From the NCBI GenBank assembly GCA_934254915.1, contig CAKQMH010000005.1, positions 26,119-90,118 on the forward strand: a stretch of DNA of 64,000 bases, in the 5' to 3' direction. Below are positions 7,968 through 18,441 of this stretch, piece after piece. The position numbers and the translations under genes are program-made. Below the pieces are notes generated by a model. That model made no database searches. It saw nothing but the letters and a program-made list of their open reading frames with translations, and was not told where the DNA came from. Source of the DNA: an uncultured Alphaproteobacteria bacterium (GTDB lineage: Bacteria > Pseudomonadota > Alphaproteobacteria > RF32 > CAG-239). Every line of letters starts with the position of its first letter. The first letter of the stretch is position 1.

Positions 7968-8477
7968 ATGGCAGGAAAGAAAAAAATCGCCAATCGCGCG
8001 GAAATGATGATTTATCATGCTTTGACGAAAGCCGTAAATGAAAACAAATTACGCATTTATCTTGACTATGGCAAAATCAACCGCCCGCAGTCGCCGGTAT
8101 ATGATCCGTGGGAGACTTTACTGCCGATATTAGTACCGGTTTTGTTGGGGCTGATACTGATTATCTTTGGCGGCGTATTGTTCGGTTTGCTGTTTATTAT
8201 CGGCATGATTTTAATCTACTCGGGATTTGTGAAGAAAAAAATTCATGCCCAATTAGTCCAACGCACCAAGCTGCATATTACCGAATCTTACGAAAGCTTT
8301 ATGGAGCTGTGGAATTTCGGCGGTTTTGTTTTAGTTAATGCCGAAAACAAAAAAAGCGGCTGTGTGGCAGCTAACGGCGACTGGAAAGAATTTATCGTCA
8401 ATAATTTTGCAGATTTAATGATTGACAAGCCGGCGGAAAAACCGGCACAGGACAGCAAAACCGATGAAACAGCTTAA
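7968..8477 (+). CDS. Small membrane protein of the mltA-smr operon
   Basis: The 169-residue protein follows GCGGAGGAA. Residues 1-50 are polar. Two adjacent membrane helices (about 48-85: LLPILVPVLLGLILIIFG, LLFIIGMILIYSGF) are followed by a cytoplasmic-type domain of about 80 residues ending in a Lys/Ala-rich tail. No family is recognised. The gene is placed between mltA and smr, and its last codons overlap the Smr start by 14 bases. Confidence 0.8.
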   Translation: MAGKKKIANRAEMMIYHALTKAVNENKLRIYLDYGKINRPQSPVYDPWETLLPILVPVLLGLILIIFGGVLFGLLFIIGMILIYSGFVKKKIHAQLVQRTKLHITESYESFMELWNFGGFVLVNAENKKSGCVAANGDWKEFIVNNFADLMIDKPAEKPAQDSKTDETA

Positions 8478-9039
8478 AGAACAAGCCGCACCGGAAACGG
8501 ATGAGGCGTGGACAGAGGCGCTGAAAGGCGTCAAAAGGCTCAAACCCTGTGACGAGCCGCCGACCAAGCCTCTGGTTATTGAGCAAATCAGCGAACACAT
8601 TAATTATCAGGAAGCATATAACGGCGCACCGTTAAGCCGCCTCACCCACGGTTGTGTAGATAATATTGACCGCCGACTGGCCGATAAATTCCGCCGCGGA
8701 GAATTAGCCATCGAACGACGCATTGACCTGCATGGAATGACGGAAGACACGGCGTTTAACGCTGTCAGCGAATTTATCAAAAAAGCCTATATTGACCAGT
8801 TGCGCTGCGTATTGGTTGTCACCGGCAAAGGTCTGCATCAGGAAGACGATATCTGGTTTGAACGGCGCGGAGTTTTGCGGGAGTTAGTTCCGCAATGGCT
8901 GAATACTAATGAGCTGCGCCCGCTGCTGTTGAGTTTTTGTTATGCGCAACCGGCGGACGGAGGAGAAGGCGCACTTTATGTTTTGTTGCGTGCCCATCAC
9001 CATCGTACCGGCAAACTTAAGCGTTGGTTTTCTTTTTGA
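8464..9039 (+). CDS. Smr-domain protein
   Basis: The protein has 191 residues from the ATG at 8464 (weak AGGA upstream); a TTG 14 codons earlier lies within the upstream gene. The C-terminal Smr domain (about 85-185) has IDLHGMT at 87-93 and the TGKG loop at 120-123, as in the MutS2/SmrA family of DNA or RNA endonucleases. The N-terminal 80 residues are polar and probably disordered. The 3' end overlaps the convergent ABC exporter gene by 23 bases. Confidence 0.92.
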   Translation: MKQLKEQAAPETDEAWTEALKGVKRLKPCDEPPTKPLVIEQISEHINYQEAYNGAPLSRLTHGCVDNIDRRLADKFRRGELAIERRIDLHGMTEDTAFNAVSEFIKKAYIDQLRCVLVVTGKGLHQEDDIWFERRGVLRELVPQWLNTNELRPLLLSFCYAQPADGGEGALYVLLRAHHHRTGKLKRWFSF

Positions 9040-10795
9040 ACTGAGCGTTATATAGTGAACGATAAGCCCCGTTTTCAATTTGGAGCAATTGTTCGTGAGT
9101 GCCGCGTTCAACAATCTCACCATCGTTAATGACCAGAATTTCATCAGCATTTTGAATGGTTGACAGCCGGTGAGCAATAACAAACACCGTACGATCCTGC
9201 ATCAGGTTATCAATCGCCATTTGCACCACTGCCTCAGCCTTATTATCAAGCGCCGAAGTGGCCTCATCCAAAATAACAATCGGAGCATTTTTCAGGAATG
9301 CGCGAGCGATTGCCAAGCGTTGACGCTGGCCGCCGGAAAGCAGCGAGCCGCGTTCGCCGATATAGGTATCAAGACCTTGCTCATGTTCTTCAACAAAATC
9401 TTTTAAAAATGCCATTTCCAGAGCTTTATTAATTTCCGCATCGGTAGCATCGGGCTTACCTAACAGGATATTATCACGAATAGTTCCCGAAAATAGGAAA
9501 TTATCTTGAAAGACAACGGCAATATTTTGGCGCAGACTGTTAAGGCTGTAATCGCGAATATCAACCCCGTCTATTGAAATCGAGCCGGAGCAGACATCAT
9601 AAAAACGCGGCAGCAGACTGACAAAAGTTGACTTTCCACCGCCAGAGTTGCCGACCAAGGCAATGGTCTTACCTGATTTGACATCGACATTGATATCTTT
9701 CAAAATCGGAGTTTCCGGATTATAGGCAAAGTTAACATGGTCAAATTTAATATCGCGCTTGATTTGCGACAAAACTTTGGCCTGCGGCTTGTCTTCAACA
9801 TCGGGTTTGAGCTCCAAAATTTCAGAAATACGCTCAATTGCCAAAAATGACACCTGAACCGCGCTGAAGTTTTTGCCAATATTTTTAATCGGATTATAAA
9901 GCATAATCAAAGCAGTAATAAAAGATACGAAGTTACCGCTGGTGATAGTGCCGTTAACAATCAAATAGCTGCCGTAACCGATAACCGCGCCGATACCGAT
10001 TGACGCCACAACGTGCAGCATCGGGGTCATCCAAGCGGTCTTTTGAATCATTTTAATACATAATTTAAACAATTTGCGCATGGTGGTTTCATACTTACCA
10101 AACTCATGCTCCTGCAGATTATACGATGCAATGGTTTTGTTGCCGGCGTAAGTTTCATTGTAGTTGGTTAAAATAGTCGAGCTTTCATTAACCGTTTTGT
10201 AGATAACGTCTTTAATCATCCTGCGAACCTGCGCCAACGGCAGCAAAGCACAAACCAGCACGGCAATAGCGATAATCGAGAGCTGCCAGGAGTTATAAAT
10301 CAAGACGCCGATCAGCGACAATGATGAAAAAATACGCGAGGTAAACAGCCGAAAGTTATCAATCAAACCGGTACAGGAAGTATCGACATCAGTTGAAAAA
10401 CGCTGAATAATGTAGCCGGAATCATTGCGGTCATAATAAGAAGGCGATAAGAACAAAAGTTTGCGGTAAAGGGCTAATTTTACATCCATGGTAATTTTGC
10501 CGCCGACCCAAGAGTTCATATAGGTGGCAAGGTAATTCAGCGCGCCTTGAACGATAGTAAAACCGACAATCAGCAACGGTATATACATTGGCGATTGTTC
10601 GCTTTTGTCGACCAAGACCACGTCCATATACGGCTTGAGAGCCATGGCGACAACCGCATCCAAAGCCCCGATAGGAATGCACAAAGCTATGGCAAAAATA
10701 GCGCGGAACAAATATGGCTTAACAAACGGCCACATAACTTTGTAGTGATCCATAACTTTTAATTTCGGCGCTTCTTTAATTCGGTCTTTTTTCAT
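9017..10795 (-). CDS. MsbA-like ABC exporter (fused membrane and ATPase)
   Basis: This 592-residue half-transporter has six membrane helices in about 25-310 and an ATPase domain in about 345-590. Walker A is GNSGGGKST (382-390), the signature is LSGGQRQR (486-493), Walker B is IVILDEATSALD (506-517), and the H-loop His is near 542. The length and architecture match MsbA lipid A flippases and related lipid exporters. It should work as a homodimer in the inner membrane. The exact substrate is inferred. It overlaps smr at the 3' end and is followed upstream by the DUF1294 gene on the same strand. Confidence 0.93.
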   Translation of the reverse strand: MKKDRIKEAPKLKVMDHYKVMWPFVKPYLFRAIFAIALCIPIGALDAVVAMALKPYMDVVLVDKSEQSPMYIPLLIVGFTIVQGALNYLATYMNSWVGGKITMDVKLALYRKLLFLSPSYYDRNDSGYIIQRFSTDVDTSCTGLIDNFRLFTSRIFSSLSLIGVLIYNSWQLSIIAIAVLVCALLPLAQVRRMIKDVIYKTVNESSTILTNYNETYAGNKTIASYNLQEHEFGKYETTMRKLFKLCIKMIQKTAWMTPMLHVVASIGIGAVIGYGSYLIVNGTITSGNFVSFITALIMLYNPIKNIGKNFSAVQVSFLAIERISEILELKPDVEDKPQAKVLSQIKRDIKFDHVNFAYNPETPILKDINVDVKSGKTIALVGNSGGGKSTFVSLLPRFYDVCSGSISIDGVDIRDYSLNSLRQNIAVVFQDNFLFSGTIRDNILLGKPDATDAEINKALEMAFLKDFVEEHEQGLDTYIGERGSLLSGGQRQRLAIARAFLKNAPIVILDEATSALDNKAEAVVQMAIDNLMQDRTVFVIAHRLSTIQNADEILVINDGEIVERGTHEQLLQIENGAYRSLYNAQFKKKTNA

Positions 10796-10812
10796 ATTAA
10801 TCCTTCAGGTAA

Positions 10813-11253
10813 TCAAAGTAAATGTAGGAGTTTGAGTATAGCCCAAACACAGACAAATTCCATAACAATCATCAATTTATACATATATTGATAGCTGGCT
10901 TTGGCGGTTTTGTGGCGGAAAAACTTTTGCGCCAAACAAGCCCCTATCCAGCCGCCCAAAAATTCCAAAGCATGCAAGTCGCGTTCGGGAACACGCCAGG
11001 CATGACGGACGGCGGCTCTTTTATCCACGCCATAGGCAATAAAAGTTGTAATATTTATACTGACCAGCTGAAAAACTAAAAACAGCAACAAGGTTTTATA
11101 GCTAAGAATGTTCTCAATACGAAAAACATTGTTTTCAAAATACCAGGCGGCAATAATAACCACAGCAGAGTTCAACAAATAAAACCTATTACGCTGCAAA
11201 GGGCGAAAAACAAATGCTAACCCGAAAAGAATTATACTGAAAGCGATAACCAT
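10813..11253 (-). CDS. DUF1294 family membrane protein
   Basis: The 146-residue protein has an N-terminal pair of membrane helices, a third at about 53-72, then the DUF1294 core (YGVDKRAA, WRVPERDLHALEFLGGWIGA, KFFRHKTAKASY) and a last helix. The conserved core faces the membrane interface. The family is widespread but uncharacterised. It lies 17 bases from the exporter gene, so co-transcription is likely. Confidence 0.85.
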   Translation of the reverse strand: MVIAFSIILFGLAFVFRPLQRNRFYLLNSAVVIIAAWYFENNVFRIENILSYKTLLLFLVFQLVSINITTFIAYGVDKRAAVRHAWRVPERDLHALEFLGGWIGACLAQKFFRHKTAKASYQYMYKLMIVMEFVCVWAILKLLHLL

Positions 11254-11402
11254 TACTTAATTCCGTTCAATAAAAATATCGGTTGTGAGTTTATTATAAA
11301 TTAATTTAAATTGCAAATAGTGAATAAGTAAAAAAATATGATGTGAATTTTTTAATTTGCTTTTATAATTCGGAGTATTAGGAACTTAAAGGATTTAGTC
11401 TG

Positions 11403-11918
11403 ATGAAAAAATTGTGTTTTTTACTGACGTTGGTTTTACTTGGCGCCTGCTCTACCGAGGAAGAGCTGATTGAAAAAAACATCTATGTTAAAGCACCATA
11501 CCTGCATGAAAGTCAGGAAGTCGAGATGGAAATGGCAATTACGCCCGAAGTTTATGCCTTGGCGGCTACCCGTGCGACCAATAAAATGCTTGATGAAACG
11601 CGTGATATTTATGAGAATGGTAACAATGTTTTTCTGTTTATAAGCGCGCCGAAAAAACTCGATTCATCACTGCCTGACGGTTTTCATTATGCGCAAAAAG
11701 TAACCAATGACATTATTGAAGGGTCAAACGACTATAAAGTTGTTAGTAATCAGGAAGAAGCCGATTATTATTTGCAGGTTTTGGTTGACAAGAGCGGCAC
11801 TTTGGATATGCCGGCGATTACATACAAATTAATTATGTTTGACAATGAAGGAGTTCAGGTCGGTGAATGGAGCGAAACCGTGCGTCGGGTTCGCAATGAC
11901 GATCGAAGCTGGTGGTAA
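11403..11918 (+). CDS. LpoB-like envelope lipoprotein
   Basis: The 171-residue protein has a lipoprotein signal ending LLGAC (Cys at about 16), followed by an acidic linker. The C-terminal domain (about 55-165: NNVFLFISAPKKLDSSLPDGFHY, VVSNQEEADYYLQVLVDKSG) has the order of strands seen in LpoB/TolB-N-like domains that bind penicillin-binding proteins. This resemblance is a pattern judgement, not a confirmed hit. It is the first gene of a pair, its stop overlapping the next start as TAATG. Confidence 0.75.
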   Translation: MKKLCFLLTLVLLGACSTEEELIEKNIYVKAPYLHESQEVEMEMAITPEVYALAATRATNKMLDETRDIYENGNNVFLFISAPKKLDSSLPDGFHYAQKVTNDIIEGSNDYKVVSNQEEADYYLQVLVDKSGTLDMPAITYKLIMFDNEGVQVGEWSETVRRVRNDDRSWW

Positions 11919-13015
11919 TGAAACGTTGGCATTACGGTTTTAGAATCTTAATCTGGGCAATGTTTGCTCCGACGTTATGTTGGGCGCAAGCCGGTTTAGT
12001 TGATATAAACGGCACGGCAGACGGTGATAATATTATTAATTTATTCGGCGCCGCCTGTGAAGAAATACACTCCGGCGAAGCTAAATCGTCAGTTCGGGTT
12101 AGGGCTACCGACAAGGCAAGCTACAAAGCCGTGGAAACCATTCCGGAACTAAGTGATTATCGCAGCAGTTTTTCCGCCCATGATTTTAATGTTTTAATCT
12201 ACCATATAATTGACAATTATCTTGAAGATATGGCGATAAAAACAGCATCGCAGGATGACAAACAGATTTGTGTGGAAATTACGGCTTATCTCAACAGCGA
12301 AAACATCCTCAAAGCCATTAACGACAACTTTAATAAATTCGGCAAAGACAGCGCAGATACAGCTGAAGAGGCGGATATTGTCAACGAAGTGCAGAACACA
12401 TATCCTGATGCGTTGGTAATTGAAAATGACAAACAATTAGTGCCACAGGTGACCGATTTTCCGCCGGCGCCGCAAATTGTGCTGAAAGATGAAATCAGAG
12501 CGGAAAACCTTACCGCTGAAAGCCAAGAAAATATTGATGCCGATATTGTTGACAATAATGGAGAACACAACACCCGCGTATTCATTAATAGAACCAAGTT
12601 TTTCAACGGAATGACGACTAACGCTTACTTTAAAGAATTTGCGCAAATGGTACAACAAAAAAGCGGTGTTACGATTGTTACGGATAAAAATAAGGCCGAT
12701 TATATTATCAATCCCGAAGTGCTGCGCGCCAAGGTCGATCCGATAAACAAGCAGACTAATCGTTTGCAAATGGTGGTGTCGTTAGAATTGTTTGATGTAA
12801 ACAAAAAAACGTCGGTACGCGAGCATCAAAATCGTTTTATTCTGTTTGAAAGCACAGAAGATGAACAAACCGTGGCCGGTAATTTGATGAAAAAACTGTT
12901 TGCCAAAGCCGGAGAAATTATAGTCGGCAGAATCTCGACCAAGCCCACCGGAGCTTTAATGGAGAGAGATGCGATTATTACACCAAGCCAACCGAAGAGA
13001 GTTAATCTTCCGTAG
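11918..13015 (+). CDS. LpoB-like secreted protein
   Basis: The protein has 365 residues from the ATG at 11918, overlapping the upstream stop. A signal peptide (about 1-25, ending LCWAQA) is followed by two related segments. The segment at about 60-135 contains SFSAHDFNVLIYHIIDNY. The segment at about 215-345 (TRVFINRTKFFNGMTT, VTIVTDKNKADYIINPEV, RLQMVVSLELFD) resembles LpoB or CsgG-type domains. An acidic Gln/Glu-rich linker joins them. It probably partners with the preceding lipoprotein in the periplasm. The target enzyme is unknown. Its 3' end overlaps the convergent gene by 14 bases. Confidence 0.75.
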   Translation: MKRWHYGFRILIWAMFAPTLCWAQAGLVDINGTADGDNIINLFGAACEEIHSGEAKSSVRVRATDKASYKAVETIPELSDYRSSFSAHDFNVLIYHIIDNYLEDMAIKTASQDDKQICVEITAYLNSENILKAINDNFNKFGKDSADTAEEADIVNEVQNTYPDALVIENDKQLVPQVTDFPPAPQIVLKDEIRAENLTAESQENIDADIVDNNGEHNTRVFINRTKFFNGMTTNAYFKEFAQMVQQKSGVTIVTDKNKADYIINPEVLRAKVDPINKQTNRLQMVVSLELFDVNKKTSVREHQNRFILFESTEDEQTVAGNLMKKLFAKAGEIIVGRISTKPTGALMERDAIITPSQPKRVNLP

Positions 13016-13784
13016 GCTCGGTATCCCACCCTTCATGTTCGGTTATCGGCAAAATCGAAACCGTAATATTGTCCAGCGGTTTTAGTCCCTGCGAATTCCA
13101 TAAAGCGGTAATTTTCTTATTAACGTTTTCTTCCTGTTGCGAGATTAATGCGGCATCGGCATTATAATAAAGCGTGATTTCGATTTCCGGAAAACCGCGA
13201 TCATGATACAGGGTGTATTCATAGGAACACAAATTATCAATGCTGTTTTCGAGTATAAGCCGCATAATGTTTTTAAAAGTCGGAATATTATTGGTTTCAA
13301 TATACGTATTAGCCAACTCAAACAAATCAGCATCTTCATCTTCAACAAATTCGGCATAATCGGCAATACGACTGATTAAAGAGATATTACCGGTCATAAC
13401 GGCAAATTTAGTCAGGCTCGGGTAGAACAAATCAATACTGTTACGCAAATCTTCAAAACGCGGTTTCAGAAGAATGGAAGCTCGATCCAGCAATCCTAAA
13501 TTGAGCAAGTTTTCGACATATACGAACTCAAAAAACTCATCTAAATCGCCGCCGATTTCCCAAATTTTTTCGGCCAATTCAATTGCCGATTGCCGATTAC
13601 CCAACATAACCTCGGAATACATCAGGGTTATAAGTCCGGATATATTATCGGGGGCAGACTGGAGTTGTTGGGAAATTCTTGGTTGGATGTTAAAAATCTC
13701 ATCCGTTTGATTGTAGTTCAGGGCAAATAATTCATCCAACAAATCTTCCCAAACTTCATTTTCATCAATCGTTTCATTTTCCAT
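13002..13784 (-). CDS. Acidic helical-repeat protein (TPR-like)
   Basis: The 260-residue, strongly acidic, Leu-rich protein has GAGGAAA before the ATG. Residues about 30-190 read as paired helices (for example LITLMYSEVMLGNRQSAIELAEKIWEIGG) in a TPR-like spacing. The C-terminal 60 residues are mixed. No signal peptide, so it is likely cytoplasmic. It is the last gene of the rpe-tgt-dtd run, 12 bases after dtd. No specific function can be named. Confidence 0.75.
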   Translation of the reverse strand: MENETIDENEVWEDLLDELFALNYNQTDEIFNIQPRISQQLQSAPDNISGLITLMYSEVMLGNRQSAIELAEKIWEIGGDLDEFFEFVYVENLLNLGLLDRASILLKPRFEDLRNSIDLFYPSLTKFAVMTGNISLISRIADYAEFVEDEDADLFELANTYIETNNIPTFKNIMRLILENSIDNLCSYEYTLYHDRGFPEIEITLYYNADAALISQQEENVNKKITALWNSQGLKPLDNITVSILPITEHEGWDTEPTED

Positions 13785-13796
13785 CGGCGTTTTCCT

Positions 13797-14237
13797 CTAA
13801 ATTTTTTCCAACATAAAAGTTACCGGCCCATCGTTAATTAATTTCACCTGCATATCGGCCTGAAATATTCCGGTTGCCGTACATAATCCGGTAGCACGCA
13901 GCCGCTCCACAAAATAATCATACAATGGTTGGGCAAGTTCAGGCTTAGCAGCGGTTTCAAACCCCGGCCGATTTCCCCGACTTGTATCACCGGCCAAAGT
14001 AAACTGCGAAACGGCCAACAATTCGCCTTTAATATCCGCAACCGATAAATTCATTTTTCCGGCATCATCTTCAAAAATACGCAAGCGGCTGATTTTTTGT
14101 GCCAAATAATCGGCGGCGGCAGAAGTATCACCTTTTTGCACACCAAGAAAAATCAACAACCCGCGCTTGATTGCCGATACCTGTCGGTTATTGACCCAAA
14201 CCTCAGCTTCGCTTACTCTTTGAATTAATGCCCGCAT
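13797..14237 (-). CDS. dtd: D-aminoacyl-tRNA deacylase
   Basis: The 146-residue protein is full-length for DTD. It has the two active-site motifs SQFTLAGD (near 77-84) and NDGPVT (near 135-140), plus the usual start MRALIQRVSEAEV. It hydrolyses D-aminoacyl-tRNA (and Gly-tRNA-Ala) as a dimer at the ester bond, protecting translation quality. GAGGAGT precedes the ATG. Confidence 0.97.
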   Translation of the reverse strand: MRALIQRVSEAEVWVNNRQVSAIKRGLLIFLGVQKGDTSAAADYLAQKISRLRIFEDDAGKMNLSVADIKGELLAVSQFTLAGDTSRGNRPGFETAAKPELAQPLYDYFVERLRATGLCTATGIFQADMQVKLINDGPVTFMLEKI

Positions 14238-14291
14238 TTATGACTCCTCTTGCTTTACGGAGAATAATAACATCATTAGGTTTAAGATAGA

Positions 14292-15518
14292 TTAATAAAA
14301 CCAATAAGACAGCAAAATGGCGGCAATTATTCCGGCAGCATCAGCCAACAAGGAACACGGCAAGGCTGCACCGACTTTGGTTATGCGGACAGCACCGAAA
14401 TATACCGCCAAAACATAAAAGGTCGTTTCGGTCGATCCCTGCACCACCGCGGCGACAAATGCCGGAAAGCTGTCAACACCGTAAGTTGTCATGGTTTCAA
14501 TCATCATGGCTCGTGCGCCGCTGCCGGATAGCGGCTTAAGAAAAGCCGTCGGCAAAGCCGCAACAAAATCGGTATTAATCTCGCAAAAGGCAAACAAATT
14601 GCCGATAGCATTGATTATAAAGTCCAAAGCTCCCGATGCCCGAAAAACCGCTATGGCAATCAACATTGCCACCAAATACGGCACAATGCGGATTGCAATT
14701 TCAAAACCTTCTTTAGCGCCGTTTATAAAAGTATCATACACATTAATCCGCTTTAAGACACCGGCCGTAATGAACAAAACCATTATTGCAAAAAGCAAAA
14801 AATTGCCGCAGCCGGCAGAAAAATTAAGCCGTTCGGCCGGGGCAAGGTTTTGGAAATAGCAGACCAACGCGGCTATAACAGCAGCAAAGCCAAACAGATA
14901 TGACAGCACGACGCGATTAAGCAGCGGAAGTTTTTGAACCACAGCCACACTCAAAAAACCAACTAATGTCGAGCAAGACGTAGCTAACAAAATCGGCATA
15001 AAAACGGCTGACGGATTAGCCGCGCCAAGTTCGGAACGATACATTAAAATTGTAATCGGAATTAAGGTTACGGAAGACGCATTAAGCACCATAAACAAGA
15101 CCTGGGCATTTGAAGCGGTATCCTTATGCGGATTCACCGCTTGCAGCTGTTCCATCGCCTTTAAGCCCATCGGCGTGGCAGCATTATCAAGGCCTAAAAT
15201 ATTTGCGGCCATATTCATTATGATTGAACCCAAGGCCGGCGAATCGGCAGGAACTTCGGGCATAATTTTGCGAAACAACGGACGCAGCGCCCGTGCTAAC
15301 AACTCAGTAATTCCCGAAGCTTCGGCTATTTTCAGCAAACCAAGCCACAGACATAAGATACCGGTGAGATTGATTGATACGGCAAAGGCGGTTTTAGCGG
15401 ATGAAAAAGTCGAATTGACTATCTCGGTCCAAATTTGCGGCTGTCCTAAGAAGCAACTTTGTACCACCGCGACGGCAAATGCGCTAATAAAGAAAGAAAC
15501 CCAGATAATATTCAGCAT
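14292..15518 (-). CDS. Spore-maturation-like (SpmA/SpmB fused) membrane protein
   Basis: The 408-residue protein has about ten membrane helices and two nucleoside-recognition (Gate) domain halves, one near 40-180 (GLDNAATPMGLKAMEQLQ) and one near 270-400 (KPLSGSGARAMMIE, VQGSTETTFYVLAVYFGAV). This matches the fused SpmA-SpmB family found in non-sporulating bacteria. The transported substrate is not established. It lies in the rpe-dtd operon, 18 bases downstream of the LOG gene. Confidence 0.85.
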   Translation of the reverse strand: MLNIIWVSFFISAFAVAVVQSCFLGQPQIWTEIVNSTFSSAKTAFAVSINLTGILCLWLGLLKIAEASGITELLARALRPLFRKIMPEVPADSPALGSIIMNMAANILGLDNAATPMGLKAMEQLQAVNPHKDTASNAQVLFMVLNASSVTLIPITILMYRSELGAANPSAVFMPILLATSCSTLVGFLSVAVVQKLPLLNRVVLSYLFGFAAVIAALVCYFQNLAPAERLNFSAGCGNFLLFAIMVLFITAGVLKRINVYDTFINGAKEGFEIAIRIVPYLVAMLIAIAVFRASGALDFIINAIGNLFAFCEINTDFVAALPTAFLKPLSGSGARAMMIETMTTYGVDSFPAFVAAVVQGSTETTFYVLAVYFGAVRITKVGAALPCSLLADAAGIIAAILLSYWFY

Positions 15519-15536
15519 GGCAAACCGCCTCGTATT

Positions 15537-16484
15537 TTAAAGGTTTTGGCTTTTGCGACGTTTTTTGAGGGCGGTTAACTTATCACTGACCACTGAGGTA
15601 TCGCGTCCGGTTTTGGCCAGACGGTCGTACATCCGCTCAATTTCTTTTTCAAGATAGGCTTTTTCAATTTCATCAGCAAGTTTTTGGCGGTCTTCAGCCG
15701 TACCGTGCAGGCTGGTCTGCTCCATATCGGCAATAATATTTTCCACAAAAACCGTATTATCAACTTTCTTTTTGAAGAAATAGGGCAATTCATAAATAAG
15801 CTGACGGGTAGCAGCATAAGCTTCCGCAGTTGTATTGCCTTTTTTGTAACGCAGCTTGAGCAGACGGAAAACGATGCTCAGTTCATTGCTGTTATCAACA
15901 ATAATAAACGGCATCGGATCCGCAAACCCTTGCGCGGCCATACTCTTCAGATATTCGACCAAATGGTGAAAATAGCCTTCAATATTAAATAAGATAAACG
16001 GCTTTATCTGCAAAAAACCATCTTGCATGGCGACACAGTCGTACGCCAATTCGTCAAGTGTTCCGACCCCGCCGGGGGCAAAAACCACAAAATCGGCATT
16101 CAATAATTTTTGTTTGCGCTCTTCCAAGGTCTGCGCAACAATCACATCCTCAACCTGATTCAAAATTTCATCCGTTTCATAGAGGCTGTAATATTCTTTG
16201 GTGGTGATGCCCTGAATCGGCGTGGTTTTACATTTCTTTTTATTCCAACCGTCAAGTACGCCGCGGGCTACCGCCCCCATAATGCCGGTGCTGGATAAAC
16301 CGAAATCGAGCTTAAATTCCATTTTGGCAATTTGCTTGCCAAGGTTATAAGCCTCCTCAACATAAATATCATCATGTCCGGAACGCGAACCGCCGGCGAC
16401 AAAAACTCGTAAGCCCTCCTGTTTGTTTTCCTCAACAAAAGTGCCTACAACCTGCTCAATTGTTCCTGTTTTGCATTTTTCCAT
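15537..16484 (-). CDS. LOG-family (Rossmann) protein
   Basis: The 315-residue protein has the motif PGGVGTLDE at 137-145, which defines the LOG / lysine-decarboxylase-like family of cytokinin-type nucleoside 5'-monophosphate phosphoribohydrolases. The N-terminal half has the nucleotide-binding turns (VFVAGGSRSG, STGIMGAVARG). It is longer than short LOG enzymes, with a Lys/Arg-rich helical tail (about 240-315). The bacterial substrate is uncertain. It starts 3 bases past the tgt stop. Confidence 0.88.
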   Translation of the reverse strand: MEKCKTGTIEQVVGTFVEENKQEGLRVFVAGGSRSGHDDIYVEEAYNLGKQIAKMEFKLDFGLSSTGIMGAVARGVLDGWNKKKCKTTPIQGITTKEYYSLYETDEILNQVEDVIVAQTLEERKQKLLNADFVVFAPGGVGTLDELAYDCVAMQDGFLQIKPFILFNIEGYFHHLVEYLKSMAAQGFADPMPFIIVDNSNELSIVFRLLKLRYKKGNTTAEAYAATRQLIYELPYFFKKKVDNTVFVENIIADMEQTSLHGTAEDRQKLADEIEKAYLEKEIERMYDRLAKTGRDTSVVSDKLTALKKRRKSQNL

Positions 16485-16487
16485 AAC

Positions 16488-17618
<1,131 letters not shown>

Positions 17619-17677
17619 TCATCCTTTCGTTGGGCGTGATAATGCCCTAAAACATCAGCGTCGGCAATATAAATTTC

Positions 17678-18385
17678 TTACTCTTCATCATTATCTTCGG
17701 CCGGAGCATTGTCAATGGCATAACCGGTGGCGCGAACGGTGCGGATATAATCAGGTCCGAACTCATTAAGTGATTTGCGCAAACGGCGGATATGGACATC
17801 AACCGTGCGTGATTCAACATAAATGTTGTCGCCCCAAACGGTTTTGAGCAAAAACTCGCGCGAAAAAACTTTTTTAGGTGTTTCCATCAACATTTTAAGC
17901 AGCCGGAATTCCGTAGGTCCGAGGTGGATATAATTTTCTCCACGGAAAACTTTGCGGGTCACCAAGTCCATACGGATGTCTTCAAAGATCAATTCCTTGG
18001 CGGTACTAGGTTCGGGAGCGCGGCGCAGCTGGCTTTTTACCCGTGCTAAAAGTTCTGGAATCGAAAATGGTTTAGTGACATAATCATCAGCACCGGCCGA
18101 CAGCCCTTTCACTTTGTCTTCATCTTCCCCTTTGGCGGTCAGGATAATAATCGGAATGCTTTTGATATCAGGTTTGGAGCGGATAAGCTTGCAAATATCA
18201 ACTCCGGACAATTCGGGCAGCATCCAGTCCAACAAAATGACTGAAGGATGAGTTCGTTCAACTTCGCCCAACACCCGATTGCCGCGGCTTTCGATCACCA
18301 CATCATAACCTTCTTTTTCAAGGTTATACTTAAGAACCATGGCAATTGCTTCTTCATCCTCAACTACCATAACCAAATGTTTCAT
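17678..18385 (-). CDS. phoB: PhoB/OmpR-type response regulator
   Basis: The 235-residue protein has an N-terminal receiver domain with acidic pair EDEE (9-12), phosphoacceptor D53 in VILLDWMLPE, and K in TKPFS. A C-terminal winged helix follows (about 130-228, ending RTVDVHIRRLRKSLNEFGPDYIRTVRATGYAID). It matches PhoB, which activates phosphate-starvation genes. No phoR, phoU or pst gene is nearby; the gene sits between rpe and tgt, so its kinase must be elsewhere. PhoB rather than another OmpR-family regulator is likely but not proved. Confidence 0.88.
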   Translation of the reverse strand: MKHLVMVVEDEEAIAMVLKYNLEKEGYDVVIESRGNRVLGEVERTHPSVILLDWMLPELSGVDICKLIRSKPDIKSIPIIILTAKGEDEDKVKGLSAGADDYVTKPFSIPELLARVKSQLRRAPEPSTAKELIFEDIRMDLVTRKVFRGENYIHLGPTEFRLLKMLMETPKKVFSREFLLKTVWGDNIYVESRTVDVHIRRLRKSLNEFGPDYIRTVRATGYAIDNAPAEDNDEE

Positions 18386-18441
18386 CGTACATCTCCCGCC
18401 GGTTTTATAAATATAAGGATTTTAGCCTGTTGAAGTTAATA

